From NCBI GenBank assembly GCA_022315425.1, contig JAIUPT010000013.1, positions 372,001 to 436,000 of the forward strand: DNA of 64,000 nt, in the 5' to 3' direction. A program made the translations under genes and the position numbers. This DNA is from Pseudevernia furfuracea. Lineage: Eukaryota; Ascomycota; Lecanoromycetes; Lecanorales; Parmeliaceae. The notes under the pieces were generated by a model. It worked only from the letters and a program-made list of their open reading frames with translations, did not search any database and had not been told where the DNA came from. Numbering within the stretch: position 1 is the stretch's first letter; the number at the start of each line of letters is the position of its first letter. Shown in pieces: positions 1-10,867 of this stretch.

Positions 1-60
1 CGAGACATGTCTTGGGGTTCAAACATGGTATAGGCAGGGGGAGTGCTCCGAACAGTGCAC

Positions 61-1380
61 TTACAAGGAAAGACTCGTTTCATTCGATATCTGAAGAGCA
101 ACCGGCCCGCCTGCATGCAGATAATGCCCTAGCATGACCTTTCGCAATCCCACTAGAAACACAATCTGGCCGATACCGATGAGGATATGAAATATCTGGT
201 GGCTTGCCCCCTGCAGACCTCAAGAACCCCTGATTAGTTTCCATATTCATCCAGAAAACAGTGTGCAAGTAAAACAGTCCACTCACCCAAAGGTCGAAAG
301 TGTTTGGCCACCACCTCTCCGGAATGTGCGTCAAGTAGAAGAAGAGTGCTAAAAAGCATAACAGAATCATGACTGCATCTTCCGTAACCGCAAACCCTTG
401 CGAACCCTTATGTAGAGGGGGTATAAGACCAGTACCGGCCAACGCGGCGATCATCATAGCTCTGTCGCGATATCAACTGTCAGCGCTAGCGCTATCTCAT
501 TCAAGTAGAAAGATAGAATATGAAGTACCTTCGTGGAGCAGCCCCTGGTCCATCGATATCATCGCGCAATAGACGATAAAACACAAAAGCGGAACAGATA
601 ATGAAGAAGATAATGTAGGACCCTTGTAAGGGAAGGTTGCCATATAGACCGAAGTAAGTTGCCGACACATTGGTTCCGATGATGCTTAGTAGAATACCGA
701 AGTCTTAATAATCTCGGAGTTAGCATATCTCTTTTGAGATCAAATTACAGTCGTGAGGGAAAAGACAACTTACAGTCAAGTTTGAGAAACTGCCGTGATA
801 CCGATTCTGAGTGCGAGTTCGTGCAATGGTAGATTGCTGAGAGAAGTAGACAGCCCACTGTGCATAAAACATATACCTGAAAGATAAAACTATCTGCAGT
901 GGGAACCTTGATGTCACTGTGAAACGTCCAGTAGTTTATTCCAAGCGTGGATGCCAAATAGAACAAGGCAGGCAGTAAGTGAGACCAGATATTGACAAGC
1001 TCATTGTGCACGTAGAATAACGACCAGAAGCAATTACGGAAGCTATTCAGTTGACATCGGTACTTAATGATTTTGGAGTCAGCATATGTCTTATAGGATG
1101 GCTCTAGAGTTAGAAGACATGTCTTAGGAGGCGGAAGAGAGTTCCGGACCCCAGATATGATAAATATAGGAATGTTTAATCGGAAAAGATAACTCACACC
1201 ATCCTTGATATAAGAGTCGACTTTCATCCAATCATGAAGTTGGTCGTAATGTAAAACGCGTTGAACAACCGCGTTTGTGGACCTAGTAACGGCTTCCTGA
1301 CCCGCTTCTGCAATTGCATGTGCAGAGGCTTGAATGTTATTGGCGATTGTTGTTGACAGTTTTCTAGTGTGAGTGCTCAT
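61..1380 (-). CDS. PAQR/AdipoR-like (haemolysin III family) seven-TM membrane protein
   Basis: Five exons on the minus strand (1380..1198, 1062..774, 703..529, 461..287, 210..61) give about 323 aa and every junction keeps frame. Family marks are seen in order: FYVHNELVNIWSH in the first membrane segment, SAIYH, LDYFGILL, HIPERWWPNTFDLW and, after the last intron, GASHQIFHIL with the HxxxH of the family. These His, Ser and Asp residues form the zinc site of PAQR proteins. In yeast the relatives (Izh proteins) affect zinc and sterol homeostasis; a ceramidase-like activity is proposed for the family. Introns are 67-135 bp. The ATG at 1380 opens a hydrophilic N-terminus, as usual for the family. 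Family assignment is firm; ligand and substrate are unknown. Confidence 0.88.
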
Positions 1381-2359
1381 ATTGTTAATGTTTGTCTCCA
1401 GTAGAGTTGAAAATTTTTGAGGACAGGACTGTGATCAGAGGTCAAATGATGTGAGCCGGAACATTCAGCCATGTCTAGTGCATAGAAGAGCTTGATGAGC
1501 TCGATGAGCTCAACGCGTCGTTACGTTGATCTCTCTGCACTCAGTAGCACAACCTCAACTCTCCCCATCCAACCCCTTTGCTTCCTCTAAGCTTCCTTCC
1601 ATAGTCTTCTCTTACTCCACCTCTTCTTGTGGAACTAAGCAGTCTTATACTGCATGCTACAAGTAAACTTCTAGAACACAAGGCAATATATCCAAGCCAT
1701 AAACAGTTACTAAGACCAATTGCCTGCATCTCTGCAAGGATGAATTAAGAGCAGACAAGTAGTGAGGAGACGCATTGATACATAAGGGAGGTAAGTTGTC
1801 ATCAGTGCCAGTGAATGAATGATGGTGAATCCCTGAAGACATTTCCTTGACAGCCAAATTGCCAAAAAAAGCCTTGGCAGTCTCGAGAACTCTGAGCTCT
1901 CTGTTCTCCATTACATGCACATCTTTGAAGGCACGGATCAAAATTTCAATACTTATGTTGAAGCGGAGTATATAAGGCAAGAAGGCCATATAACTATCAT
2001 TGATGATAAGATTCATCCCTATACAATAATCGTCAAACCACCCTGGTTCGTTGTTACCCTGCCTAAGCTAGCCAATGACGGCAAAACTTCGGGCTGAGGT
2101 AATCGACACTGGGGGAAGAATTTCTTGGCAAATTTCCCCCTTACTTTTGGTGTCCCGCTTCCTACTCTACCTCCCTATCACCACCACCAACTAAAGCCGC
2201 GCTATAATATCTTTGGACTTACGAGCGAGCTCATTGAAGCAGCGGCCCGTGGTGTTGCACTGTGAAGCTGACCGTATAGATTGATGACTTCTCAAAGGTC
2301 GAGGGAAATTGTGAGATTCCGTACCCCGAAGTCTACATTGCCAGTACCTCACTATCGCC
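1381..2359. other. Intergenic, no supported gene
   Basis: This stretch separates the divergently read promoter side of the PAQR gene from the 3' end of the DUF829 gene. Short open frames occur (for example 1657..2016 minus) but match nothing I recognise and show no splice-linked continuation. Two perfect copies of the 9-mer GATGAGCTC lie head to tail at 1494-1511. Confidence 0.5.
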
Positions 2360-3268
2360 TCAATAACCCGCCCAAACGCTGTTGACAGCCTCAAAGTACC
2401 TGTTCCCGTCCATGGTCAAGTGTGCACAATGCCCACTCCCCTCAAAAAGGATCTCCTTGACCCTCCAACCTTTGCTCCTCGCTTCCTCCGCGTGCTCCTC
2501 AATATCTGTCCACTCAATCATCCGGTCCTCTTTTGAAAACAGATAACATGCCCCACGGGCTGGACTGCTCTCCTCTAAAGGCATCCTCCGCCAAAATGTC
2601 GCCGGATTCTCATTCCCACAAGCTATATACACGGTCATGAAGATCAAGAAACAGTGGACTGCCAAGACGCCCAAGAAACGCCCGACAATGCTCTTAGGAA
2701 AGGAAAGCACCATGGCATCGAATGTTTGCCAGTAAGAAGTGCCCTTACCCGGGCAGCTGTCAAACAACACGCCCGTGAGCGCCAGACGCTTGTCCATACG
2801 TAAGCGCAGAATGTGTAAAAGATGGGTCGCTGAATTCATCCCGCCGTTTGAGAAGACATGCAAGATTATCTTGGGCTGCGCTTGGCTGGATGAAGGCGTG
2901 GATCGACGGATCCCGGGACTGGTCTTCTCATCATCGACGTGTCCGTTGGTAGATTCTTTTAGATGAGGCGGAGACTGATGCTCGCACTCAGCTACCGTAT
3001 CCAGTACGGCGGCCGCGGCAGGTGCGAACTCTATGACGCGTTGCTGGCGAACAAAGGTGCTTGCGAGGATGCCGAACGAGCTTTCAATAAGCAGAATGCG
3101 AGCATTTGGGGCAATGGAACGGTACAAAGCGGTGTACTTGGAAATATGCTTGCGTGCAGCGCCCAGCCAAGTGCAAAGTATGATGAGCTGTCCAGACGTC
3201 GGCCGAGAGGGCGTGTAGAGGAATGTTCGAGGCCCTATAGTGACGAAGTCTGCCAAAGAAGATGCCAT
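2360..3268 (-). CDS. DUF829/TMEM53-like (PaxU-like) alpha/beta hydrolase-fold protein
   Basis: Single exon, 302 aa. The order of elements is that of the DUF829 family: an N-terminal IILCTWLGA strand, HISKYTALYRSIAPNARILLIES, a nucleophile-type turn HVFSNGGMNS in the middle, a hydrophobic segment near residues 195-215 (FLGVLAVHCFLIFMTVYIA), and a C-terminal GSGHCAHLTMDGNRYFEAV that would carry the catalytic His. Ser of FSNGG, Asp of the SKEDRMIEW loop and this His form a plausible triad. Fungal members include PaxU of indole-diterpene clusters, but no biosynthetic genes lie next to this copy, so a secondary-metabolite role is not indicated. Residues about 105-135 are a low-complexity insert. 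Substrate unknown. Confidence 0.85.
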   Translation of the reverse strand: MASSLADFVTIGPRTFLYTPSRPTSGQLIILCTWLGAARKHISKYTALYRSIAPNARILLIESSFGILASTFVRQQRVIEFAPAAAAVLDTVAECEHQSPPHLKESTNGHVDDEKTSPGIRRSTPSSSQAQPKIILHVFSNGGMNSATHLLHILRLRMDKRLALTGVLFDSCPGKGTSYWQTFDAMVLSFPKSIVGRFLGVLAVHCFLIFMTVYIACGNENPATFWRRMPLEESSPARGACYLFSKEDRMIEWTDIEEHAEEARSKGWRVKEILFEGSGHCAHLTMDGNRYFEAVNSVWAGY

Positions 3269-3760
3269 TGTGGATGAGTCGTGATGATTTAAGTCGCCGA
3301 AGGTAGGTTCTTAGCAGGTCGCGATATACCCTGAGCAGTATATCAGAACGAAGCGATTGTTCAATTGGAAAAGTGAGACAAGGGCGGGTTATGAATAGCG
3401 AAAGCGTCAGCGGAGGGTTGTATTTTCCCGTTCCCGTTTCATAACAGCCGAGGCATGACTTACGAGTTACGACCGGCTTTGTTGAATTTCCATATTGGAT
3501 ACGAGCAAGCGTATTACGTTGCAAACCATCCAAGTTGTCGTTCCTACTGCGAGCCTCGGTTCGCCGCCTAGCGCAATGATCTAGCGCTGTATGGAAGCAG
3601 CACCTCTTATGGATATTGGGGGACGAACGACTCTCTTGGTGACTCTACAAGTTTGTGTCGTCTTCTCTCTCTTTGTTCTCTTATGTATATTGTCTATGTT
3701 TGGTTTCTATGTAAGTGAACGACCAAAAAAGGTTTCGCCCTTGAGAGAGAGAGAGTTGAA
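3269..3760. other. Intergenic with one small hydrophobic ORF
   Basis: Lies upstream of the DUF829 start. A plus-strand frame at 3591..3779 (62 codons) has one clear hydrophobic segment (about residues 13-40) and ends just after the start of the broken peptidase gene; it may be a remnant of that gene's first exon. Nothing else is supported. Confidence 0.35.
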
Positions 3761-4790
3761 ATGCGCAAGCGTCTTCTGAAGATTTGTGCTGGCTTTGACG
3801 CCCATCAGTTGAACGTGGTCATTGAGGAGGGTCGTACATTTAAGGGCTTTGACAGAGACGCTGGGAGCAAGAAGGGACGTCAGTCTTATGTGGAAAAGGT
3901 CTCAATGGAATATTCAATTGGGATGGAGAACACTGACGCCGGTACACTTGGAGGATATTTGGTGCTAGTTGATTCAAAGAATCCGCTCGACCGCAAGACT
4001 GTGTTTATGACCAATTGGCATGTTTTGAGGCCATCCGACTCCAAGCTTCCAATGGGTTAGCGAGGTCTCATAACATATAATTATCTTATTTATACTGGTT
4101 CAACACAGAATAAGATAATGGGTCAATGGCCTACGGGTAGAAGCAATGCTATGCAATCCCTAGCACAGGCAAATCTAAATTTCGAGATATAGTATCGTGA
4201 GAAGAATCTGCAAGATACGCGAGATCATGTGACTATAACATGGCTACAGGCCAAGGTAGATGACACTGACAAAACCGCATCGCCTTTTCAGTTAAACAAA
4301 TATAAAAGTTATCAGCGAGACATTCAGAAGGCAGAGGGCCTACTGCAAGAATGCAGAGCCAACGACAATAAGAAAACAACGACATTCGTCAGCTTCTCAA
4401 TAGCCTCGGGCTATAGAATCATCGTGGGTCGGATACTGGACTGAGCGCTTGGCGAGCCTCGAGCTGAACGTATCGGTGGAAACTTAGTAACCATTGGTCC
4501 TTGACAGCTTCAAGCTTCAACGAGCTGACTGCTTTTTAGCTGATAGATTAAACGAAGACTTCGATCTGATGGGTGCTACGGAAGTCGAAAAGGTTAGTGA
4601 TGTGTCACTGTTCCCTGGGAGTGACGTTTTCATGATTGGCCGAACGACAGACATTATAATGGGCATGGTATATGCAATTCCTATCTACGTCAAAGCTTGG
4701 GAGTTACGGCCTTTGCTTGCTCCAAATATGGGCTTTCAAGGTACTCAGGAACCACAACAATGTAGCAGAGACCAAAATCCCGCTGAATGA
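3761..4790 (+). pseudogene. Broken trypsin-like peptidase-domain gene
   Basis: Fragments of one protein lie in order on the plus strand. The first (3761..4060) has TLGGYLVLVDSKNP then VFMTNWHVLRP, where the His would be the catalytic one of a chymotrypsin-fold peptidase. The second (from about 4109) runs through QKAEGLLQEC and GYRIIVGRILD. The third (4494..4790) has FPGSDVFMIGRTTDIIMGMVYAI, resembling the region before the catalytic Ser. The reading is interrupted by an in-frame TAG at 4190-4192, an in-frame TGA at 4442-4444 where Trp is expected (RILD-W-AL), and a frame change between 4444 and about 4500. TGG to TGA is the change RIP produces. The catalytic Ser region was not found. It is likely non-functional; a poor gene model with missed introns is the alternative. 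Confidence 0.6.
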
Positions 4791-5213
4791 GATTGAACAC
4801 CAGGAATCAGAGTTTGCTTAGCAAGCAAAGATTGCGGGTACATTGTTCAGCTAGGAGCAAACACGACTGCTGAGGATCATTCCTTTGTCAGTTGAGTGTT
4901 AGGGCTCTTCTTTGTTCTCAGAGTCAAACGCATTGCAAGATAAATAGTGCATTGTGTCAGCCATGGAGCTATAGTGACTGAGTACTACTAGGTATGGCAA
5001 GAGCCTATCCCTCTCTAGCTCCCAATGTGCTATAAATATACGGAGTGGCATGTGATGGTGAAAGGCCTAGAAAGGAGAGTGTTGAGTCTTCTTATCACTC
5101 GTGTTTTTAACAAAAGATTGTTAGCGTTCCTGTGTTACTGTTCTCGGGCCTTTGTATATAGGGCAGTCTTCTTTTCTCTTTGATGCATATTTCCTACACA
5201 ATACTACGGTCAG
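4791..5213. other. Intergenic, upstream of the ankyrin pseudogene
   Basis: No open frame of note. A TATA-like TATAAATA at 5031-5038 stands about 180 bp before the ATG of the ankyrin gene and may be its old core promoter. Confidence 0.4.
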
Positions 5214-6006
5214 ATGCCATCAAGACGAGAGAGCCTCATCAGAGCTGCATCGAAAGGACACCTCGAAGCATTTCAAAAGCTCTTGCAACCAAACCCTTCA
5301 ACTTCGCTTCAAGAAGCTGAAATCACCCTTGAAAAGCTCGCTGGAATAGCTGCCCACCATTACCATTCCAAAGTTCTCAAATTCTGCATCAGCATAGGTG
5401 CAAACGTTAATGACGACGCTGTGCGGATAGGTGTTCTGGAGTCCAGCCGCATTAACATCTATAAAACGGTCATCGCCGGCGGCTTCGAACTCAACTAAGT
5501 TTATGATGGAACAATTGGGGGCCCCCTCATTTGGGCGACCTTGATGAACCATGTCCCTCTGGCAACGTACCTCCTGCAGCTTGGAGCTGACGTGAATCGC
5601 GACCTGCGGACCGGCGTTTATAGACCGCTAGCAAAGGCGGCGGAGAAGAACAGTGTTGCGATGATCGAGCTTTTCATCACTTACGGGGCTCAGATGGACC
5701 GCAGTGGTGCTCTGATTGTGGCGGCGGAGCATGGCAACCTCGAAGCTGTTAGGTGCTTGGTCTTCCACGGCGCGAACGTCAACTTGTTACGCATGAGCGA
5801 GACCGATTTATACACGAGGACCGACGAGGAGGAGTCCGCCCTACATAAGGCGGTCAAGGGTGGGCATGAGTATGTGGTTGCCTTCTTGGCGGAGAGTGGT
5901 GCTCAACTGGATCTGAGGAACCATGAGAGCAAAGGCGGCTTTGGAAATATCGGTGGAGATGAATAATGCGGAGATATTCCAGATCATATACGACACCAGG
6001 AAATAA
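5214..6006 (+). pseudogene. Ankyrin-repeat protein gene, interrupted by a stop and a frameshift
   Basis: The frame opened by ATG at 5214 encodes ankyrin helices: RAASKGHLEAFQKLL, ISIGANVNDDAV, then MNHVPLATYLLQLGADVN, LIVAAEHGNLEAVRCLVFHGANVN and SALHKAVKGGHEYVVAFLAESGAQLD. Two lesions are visible. A TAA at 5496-5498 cuts the frame between two repeats, and homologous coding resumes at once in the same frame. Near 5930 the frame slips: the +0 frame runs into a short unrelated tail, while the next frame gives ALEISVEMNNAEIFQIIYDTRK and a stop at 6004-6006, a normal ankyrin end. No GT-AG intron removes either lesion. The gene therefore looks recently inactivated. CAA to TAA is a C-to-T change. 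Confidence 0.75.
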
Positions 6007-6459
6007 ATGCGCTGGTTCTCCTCCGCCTCATGTATGAGCGTCAGGGTTGAGGAATAGTTTTGGGTAGTCTAGCACTACAATTTATGAATGATTGTAATGA
6101 CCGAATATTCTCATGCCAGCTGTGACATCTTTAACCCTACTAAACAACTCTAGCGGTTTCTGCAGGAATGCTTGGGTAATAGTCTCAGTATTTTAGACTG
6201 CTTAGGGGTATCCAATGGAGAGAAACAGTTGCAACAGATGTCGTAGGGCTGGATTTACTCGTATGCACGGTGCTTGCAATGGCCAGATTTCGACATTTGT
6301 TGTGCCACTCGTGATTACCATGGACTTCTTACAGAGACGATAACAAACACTGCTGTCTTCTGCCTGAGGTTTGCAGTCATGCTACAGCCAGTTCCGTTCA
6401 AGCCCTGACAGGTTCAAACCCCAGATCACTCCACATAACCACCTTCTTCATCGACCACC
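6007..6459. other. Intergenic between ankyrin pseudogene and dsc2
   Basis: No coding frame supported. It should hold the promoter of the dsc2 gene; I see no strong TATA box. A GGTTCAAACCC-like string near 6410 is not part of a tRNA fold. Confidence 0.4.
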
Positions 6460-7445
6460 ATGATCGCCTCCGGCTTCACTGCGGCACCTGTCTCTCAGTT
6501 CCTATTCTTTGGCGTCATTGCTTCCTCGATACTTGTTAGTATCACAGACACCAAGTATCTCTTCTATATCCAGGTTGTACCGCATTTATGGCAGTACAAG
6601 CAGGCGTGGAGGTTGCTGATCTGGCAGGTAAGCCTTGCTCTCTTCAAGACACACCAATCATGGTCTCCCATAAATAAGGAGGCAGCAGTTGAGGAGGGGA
6701 GGACCAAGGCTGACAGTTGCCAACGGGTAGAGCTGCTACAACAACTCCACAGAACTTTTGTTCGCCGCTATGTCACTCTACCACCTCCGCATCATTGAGC
6801 GCCTGTGGGGCTCTCGGAAGTTCGCCGTACGCATTCATCTTTGTACCTTGTTACGATCATAGCTGGGCTGACGAACACGTTATGAAGTCTTTCCTCTTCA
6901 GCGTCCTCCTACCAACCCTACTCCTCCCTCCAATCGTCACTACCATGCTTCGCCCCCTCACATTTGGCGCGGTAAACCACCTTCCCGCAGGCCCCACCCC
7001 CCTCATATTTGCCCTTCTCGCTCAGTACCACGCAGCAATACCTACAGTCTACAAGTATCGTATCGTCACCTCTCGGTCCGTCTCTACATCCTCCAGCGCA
7101 AGTGAAGACCAAGGACTAGTCCTCAGCGATAAATTCCTTGTCTACTTGCTCGCTGGTCAGCTTGCCCTATCTTCGTTCCCAGGTTCCGCGATAGCGGCGA
7201 GTGTGGGCTGGATGGTTGGAGTGGCCTGGAGGGGCGAATGGGGACCCGGCGCTTGGGGTAAGTGGAGGGTACCGGCGTGGCTAGTTGGTGAGAAGAAAGC
7301 AAATACTGGCCAAGGGTTCGAGAGGTTGAGAAGAAGATTGGAAGGGGAGGGAAGTGGCACGGGCGCTGATGGCAGGAGTGAGGGCGAGGCGAGAAGGAGA
7401 ACACTGGGAAGGGGTATACTGGACCAGTTTAGAGGCGCCTTTTGA
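6460..7445 (+). CDS. dsc2: Dsc2-like rhomboid pseudoprotease (UBAC2 family)
   Basis: Three exons (6460..6627, 6731..6826, 6888..7445), 273 aa. Both introns have GTAAGC/GTACGC donors and a GCTGAC branch site. The N-terminus has the fungal Dsc2 form: FTAAPVSQFLFFGVIASSIL, TDTKYLFYIQVVPHLW, QAWRLLIWQ, then NNSTELLFAAMSLYHLRIIERLWGSRKFA after splicing. About six hydrophobic segments follow, and the protein ends ILDQFRGAF. In fission yeast and Aspergillus Dsc2 is a membrane subunit of the Golgi Dsc E3 ubiquitin ligase, which cleaves SREBP sterol regulators and controls membrane-protein quality. Rhomboid catalytic Ser/His are not expected in this family. No C-terminal UBA domain is visible, so the protein ends shortly after the membrane core, as in many moulds. 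Confidence 0.85.
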
Positions 7446-7766
7446 AGGACGGGTCTACAAGACGCGGCAGGCTTCACGATACAAAAAGACGATCAAATTT
7501 GACCCCCACGGACTTCGCGGTCCTTGCTCACTCGGTGTCTTGCTCAAAAGACCGCGTCTACATCTTTCTCCATACCTAGGCTACGGTCAGAACCCCTCAA
7601 GAACTAGCAAAATCTGGCTCGAGATCCCGAAAACCTGAGCAACTCTTGGACTCAAGCCCCAGAGAAATCCGAGGCAACGGGCTTACACCCGCACTGCACG
7701 ATGTCGGATACCCAAGCCAGCAAAGTCAACAATGAGGGAGATCTGTGGATCTTGGATGATCTTCTC

Positions 7767-7806
7767 TATGTATGTATGTACAGATGTATGTATAGATGTA
7801 TGTATA
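7767..7806. repeat. TATGTA-rich short tandem repeat
   Basis: Imperfect TATGTA/GATGTA units follow each other for about 40 bp. Confidence 0.7.
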
Positions 7807-7978
7807 GCTATAAAAAGTAGCCGATGGACGTCGTTCTTGGGACCAAACAATGATGATCAGCTGCGAAAATAGTATTAATAATGCTTCCTTCGTGGAATCT
7901 CGGTCGAAGCGTGCAGGAGATAGGGCCTCGGGACATCGGCAATCACCTGGAGATTAGAGCTTAATGTCCGCGATGATG

Positions 7979-7985
7979 TATAAAA
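7979..7985 (+). promoter_or_regulatory. TATA box candidate of the aldo/keto reductase
   Basis: TATAAAA, about 138 bp upstream of the ATG at 8123. A second TATAAAAA lies at 7809-7816. The nearer one is better placed. Position and consensus only. Confidence 0.4.
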
Positions 7986-8122
7986 TTGTTGCAAACTCTC
8001 TTGAAGTCTTTACATAAACCACTTCCATGCAGTACGCCCCTCGAAAAGCTGTCTTCACAACTTTGACTGTTTAGCCAACCCTTCCCCCATCACAGCACAA
8101 CGCTCAGCGATTCGCATCCACA

Positions 8123-9377
8123 ATGGAGTACACACGGCAAGCAGAACATCTAATTCAATTGGTATGGATGTTGCGAAGCTGACAACCTTCTCAGATTAGG
8201 AGACTCGGGCCTCAAGATATCCAAGGTCATACTTGGTGCTATGTCCTATGGCACGCCTGGATGGCAGGAATGGGTTCTTGATGAGGAAAAGTCACTTCCT
8301 CTGCTTGAGCACGCCTATAAAGTTGGGCTGAACACGTGGGATACCGTGCGTAATCTGTTTCATACCGTTGCCATCAATCTCTCCTCCCTCCATTGCTGAC
8401 ATCCTATCGAGGCCGACGTCTATTCCAATGGCAGATCCGAAGAAATCATAGGCAAAGCCTTGCAGAAATACAAAATCCCCCGGCAGAAAGTGGTTATTCT
8501 GTCAAAATGCTATTTCGGTACCCATACATCCGTCTTCCCCACTAATTCTACCATGGCACCAGTGCTGACCGGTTCAGGCGTTGACCAATCGGGCGCCCAG
8601 CCTCGGATTGCAGCCATGTCAAAAAACGACGATGGAATGGTCAACCAAGTCGGTCTGAGCCGCAAGCACATCTTCGATGCAGTGGATGCAAGTGTGAAGA
8701 GATTGGGCACATATATCGATGTTCTGCAAATTCACAGGTTGGACAGGGATACGCCGAAGAAGGAAATCATGAAGGCGTTGAACGATGTGGTGGAGAGCGG
8801 GAAAGTGAGGTACATAGGAGCAAGCTCGATGGCGGCGTGGGAGTTTCAGATGTTGCAGAACATTGCTGAAGCCAACGGATGGTGAGATGCCAATTGCTCA
8901 TGGATTGATTGCAGCTGACGTTTGGCAAGGCACAAGTTCATCTCCATGCAAAATTACCATAACCTTATCTACCGCGAAGAAGAGCGAGAGATGCTCCCCT
9001 ACTGCCGCGCCTCGGGTGTAGGCTGCATTCCATGGTCTCCAGTCGCCCGTGGCGTCCTCACCCGACCATGGGACGAACGATCCACCAAGCGTGAAGAGAC
9101 CGACAACTTCCTCAAATCCCTCATTCGAAGCAAAGAGACAGAAATTGATAAAAATATTGTAAATCGGTTGGAAGAGGTTGCGAAGAAGAGAGGCGTGGGT
9201 ATGGCGTTGGTGGCTATCGCATGGTCGATAAGGCAAGAGGGTGTCAACCCGATAGTAGGACTCGGAAGTAAGGAGAGGATTGACCAGGCGGTCAAGGCGG
9301 TCAAGTTTGAGTTGAGCGATGAAGAGGCGGCGTACCTGGAGGAGCCGTATATGCCGAAGACGGTCCAGGGGTATTAG
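8123..9377 (+). CDS. Aldo/keto reductase (versiconal hemiacetal acetate reductase-like)
   Basis: Five exons (8123..8136, 8195..8345, 8412..8517, 8578..8881, 8930..9377) give 340 aa, the usual length. The first exon is only 14 nt and its intron starts with GC (GCAAGC at 8137), not GT; this choice alone yields MEYTRLGDSGLKISKVILG. The AKR tetrad is visible: Asp and Tyr in NTWDTADVYSNG, Lys in VVILSKCYFG, His in VLQIHRLD. The C-terminal half has MALVAIAWSIRQEGVNPIVG for NADPH binding. Intron 3 (8518..8577) is 60 nt, so unspliced RNA stays open and would insert 20 residues. Relatives reduce aldehydes or ketones with NADPH, one of them in aflatoxin synthesis; no pathway cluster surrounds this gene, so the substrate is unknown. 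Confidence 0.88.
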
Positions 9378-10056
9378 ATGGGAAAGCATATTGAGCAGCG
9401 GCCTAGCTCACCATCAACTGGGAGCAGAAATGACCAATATGCACTCTCCTTTTGGGGAAATGAGAGGCTGCAAGGTGATCTCACATGGTCTGTTCACAGC
9501 TTTCAGAATCTTTGTCTGGCGCTGCCAAAGTTGTTCGTCGTCCTTCCTCGCTCCAAGTATCAAGCGAAGCTGTCGGGGTTTTTCGAGGCTGTAGCTATTG
9601 TAGTCGAGGATTTTTCTCCCCATCTGATTAATCATTTTACTTTAAGCATGGGTCTTCATTCAAAGCTGGAAGAACCACTGGAGCTGGACATCCGTATAAA
9701 GACCCCATTCTATTCTTTTTTTTCTTCGGACGGTCGACGGATTTCTCTCCCTCCTAGGTCTCCCTCTGGAGTTTTTGGAGCTGAGGGGATAAGATCTGCT
9801 GTCCCGATACCGCGGAGCCCCCCTTAGCCCGGTCAGAAAGTTCGTTTTTATGGAAGGTGTCACTGGTTTTGGCGCGTAAATTGCAAACTTGGGATCAGAG
9901 GACAGGAAGTCTGGGGGCTTGCTTTCACCGGCAAAAGACCTCTGGCGTCACCCCTCACTCACTCACTCACACATGTGACGGATGTTGGTATAGTTTGAGA
10001 AAGGTCAACATGTTTCGACGTCGTAATCGTACAGCCGCTGCTTGAATTTCCCTACG
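9378..10056. other. Intergenic between convergent AKR and VTI1
   Basis: The two flanking genes converge here, so this holds two 3' ends. Several short frames exist (9378..9827 plus is the longest) but none shows a known domain or splice support. Confidence 0.45.
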
Positions 10057-10867
10057 CTACTTGAACTTGCTATAGACCACGAGGATTATGAGAAGGATGA
10101 GCACGGTGATGATCGCAACGGTTATAATCCGATTTGTAGCCATCCTGCACCCGAGTCAGTTCGCGGTCCGAAAGGTCCATGTGGGGTGAAAAGGGCTGAA
10201 ATACCTACGCGCCATCCCCCGGAGCGTCTTCACACTGCGATCCACATACCCCTCGCTCTCCAACATCGTCGCCCTCGTATGCTGAATCGTCTCCCTCTGC
10301 AACTGCAAATCTGCCAGCGTCCCCCTTCCAATATCTTCCGTCTCATTTGCTATCCTCTGGCTATCCCTCAGCCGCTGACTGCTCCTGTCCAACCTGTCCG
10401 TTCCGCTCAGTAGTTGCTGGCGCTGTTCGAGCTGGTCGTCTTTGGTAGGGTTGTCGGAGTAGCGGGAACCGAAGAGAGCAGAGCGGTCGTCGGAGAGGGT
10501 TTTGAGCTTGCGTTTTGCGGCGTCGATGTCGGTTTCGAAGTTGCGGAAGCGGGGGTTTATGCGGGACCGGGTTGCGGAGGGGATGTTTTGTTTCTCGATG
10601 CGCATCATGTCAAGCTTTGGAAAGGTCAGCATATCCGGAGCCATGGAGGCTGGGACTGCCTGGGCTGAAAGCGGAGAGAGGACAAACCAATTCATTGGCT
10701 TCTTCAAGTGAGCGCTCCGCTAATCGTACTGCTGACTTCCTGGGCTCCCCGGATAATTCTGTGATTTGATCGAGCTTCTGACTGAGGTCTGCTTGAACGA
10801 GTTTTAGCTCGGCCTCATAGTTGCTGAAAAGCTCTGAGCCAGCATCTGTATCCAGTGGATTTGCCAT
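10057..10867 (-). CDS. VTI1: Vti1-type v-SNARE
   Basis: Three exons (10867..10688, 10614..10205, 10144..10057), 225 aa. The N-terminal three-helix part starts MANPLDTDAGSELF and contains KLDQITELSGEPRK. The middle has MMRIEKQNIPSA. The Qb SNARE motif spans about residues 130-190 (QQLLSGTDRLDRSSQRLRDSQ, with the central Gln layer in this helix) and ends VDRSVKTLRGMARRM. The last exon encodes a single tail anchor IITVAIITVLILLIILVVYSKFK. Vti1 works in fusion at Golgi, endosome and vacuole membranes. An in-frame ATG at 10930 would add 21 residues of low complexity; the ATG at 10867 is preferred because the conserved N-terminus begins there. Converges with the AKR gene. Confidence 0.95.

Larger units (their letters stand above)
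7446..8122. other. Intergenic, promoter of the aldo/keto reductase
   Basis: No gene supported. Contains the TATGTA-type repeat and TATA-like sites listed separately. Confidence 0.5.

Noticed and set aside
6395..6440. GGTTCAAACCC-like box, considered as a tRNA B box
   Set aside because: No matching A box, anticodon stem or acceptor pairing within 90 bp.
2360..9377. DUF829 (PaxU-like) and the aldo/keto reductase considered as parts of a secondary-metabolite cluster
   Set aside because: No polyketide synthase, peptide synthetase, terpene cyclase or P450 lies in the window.
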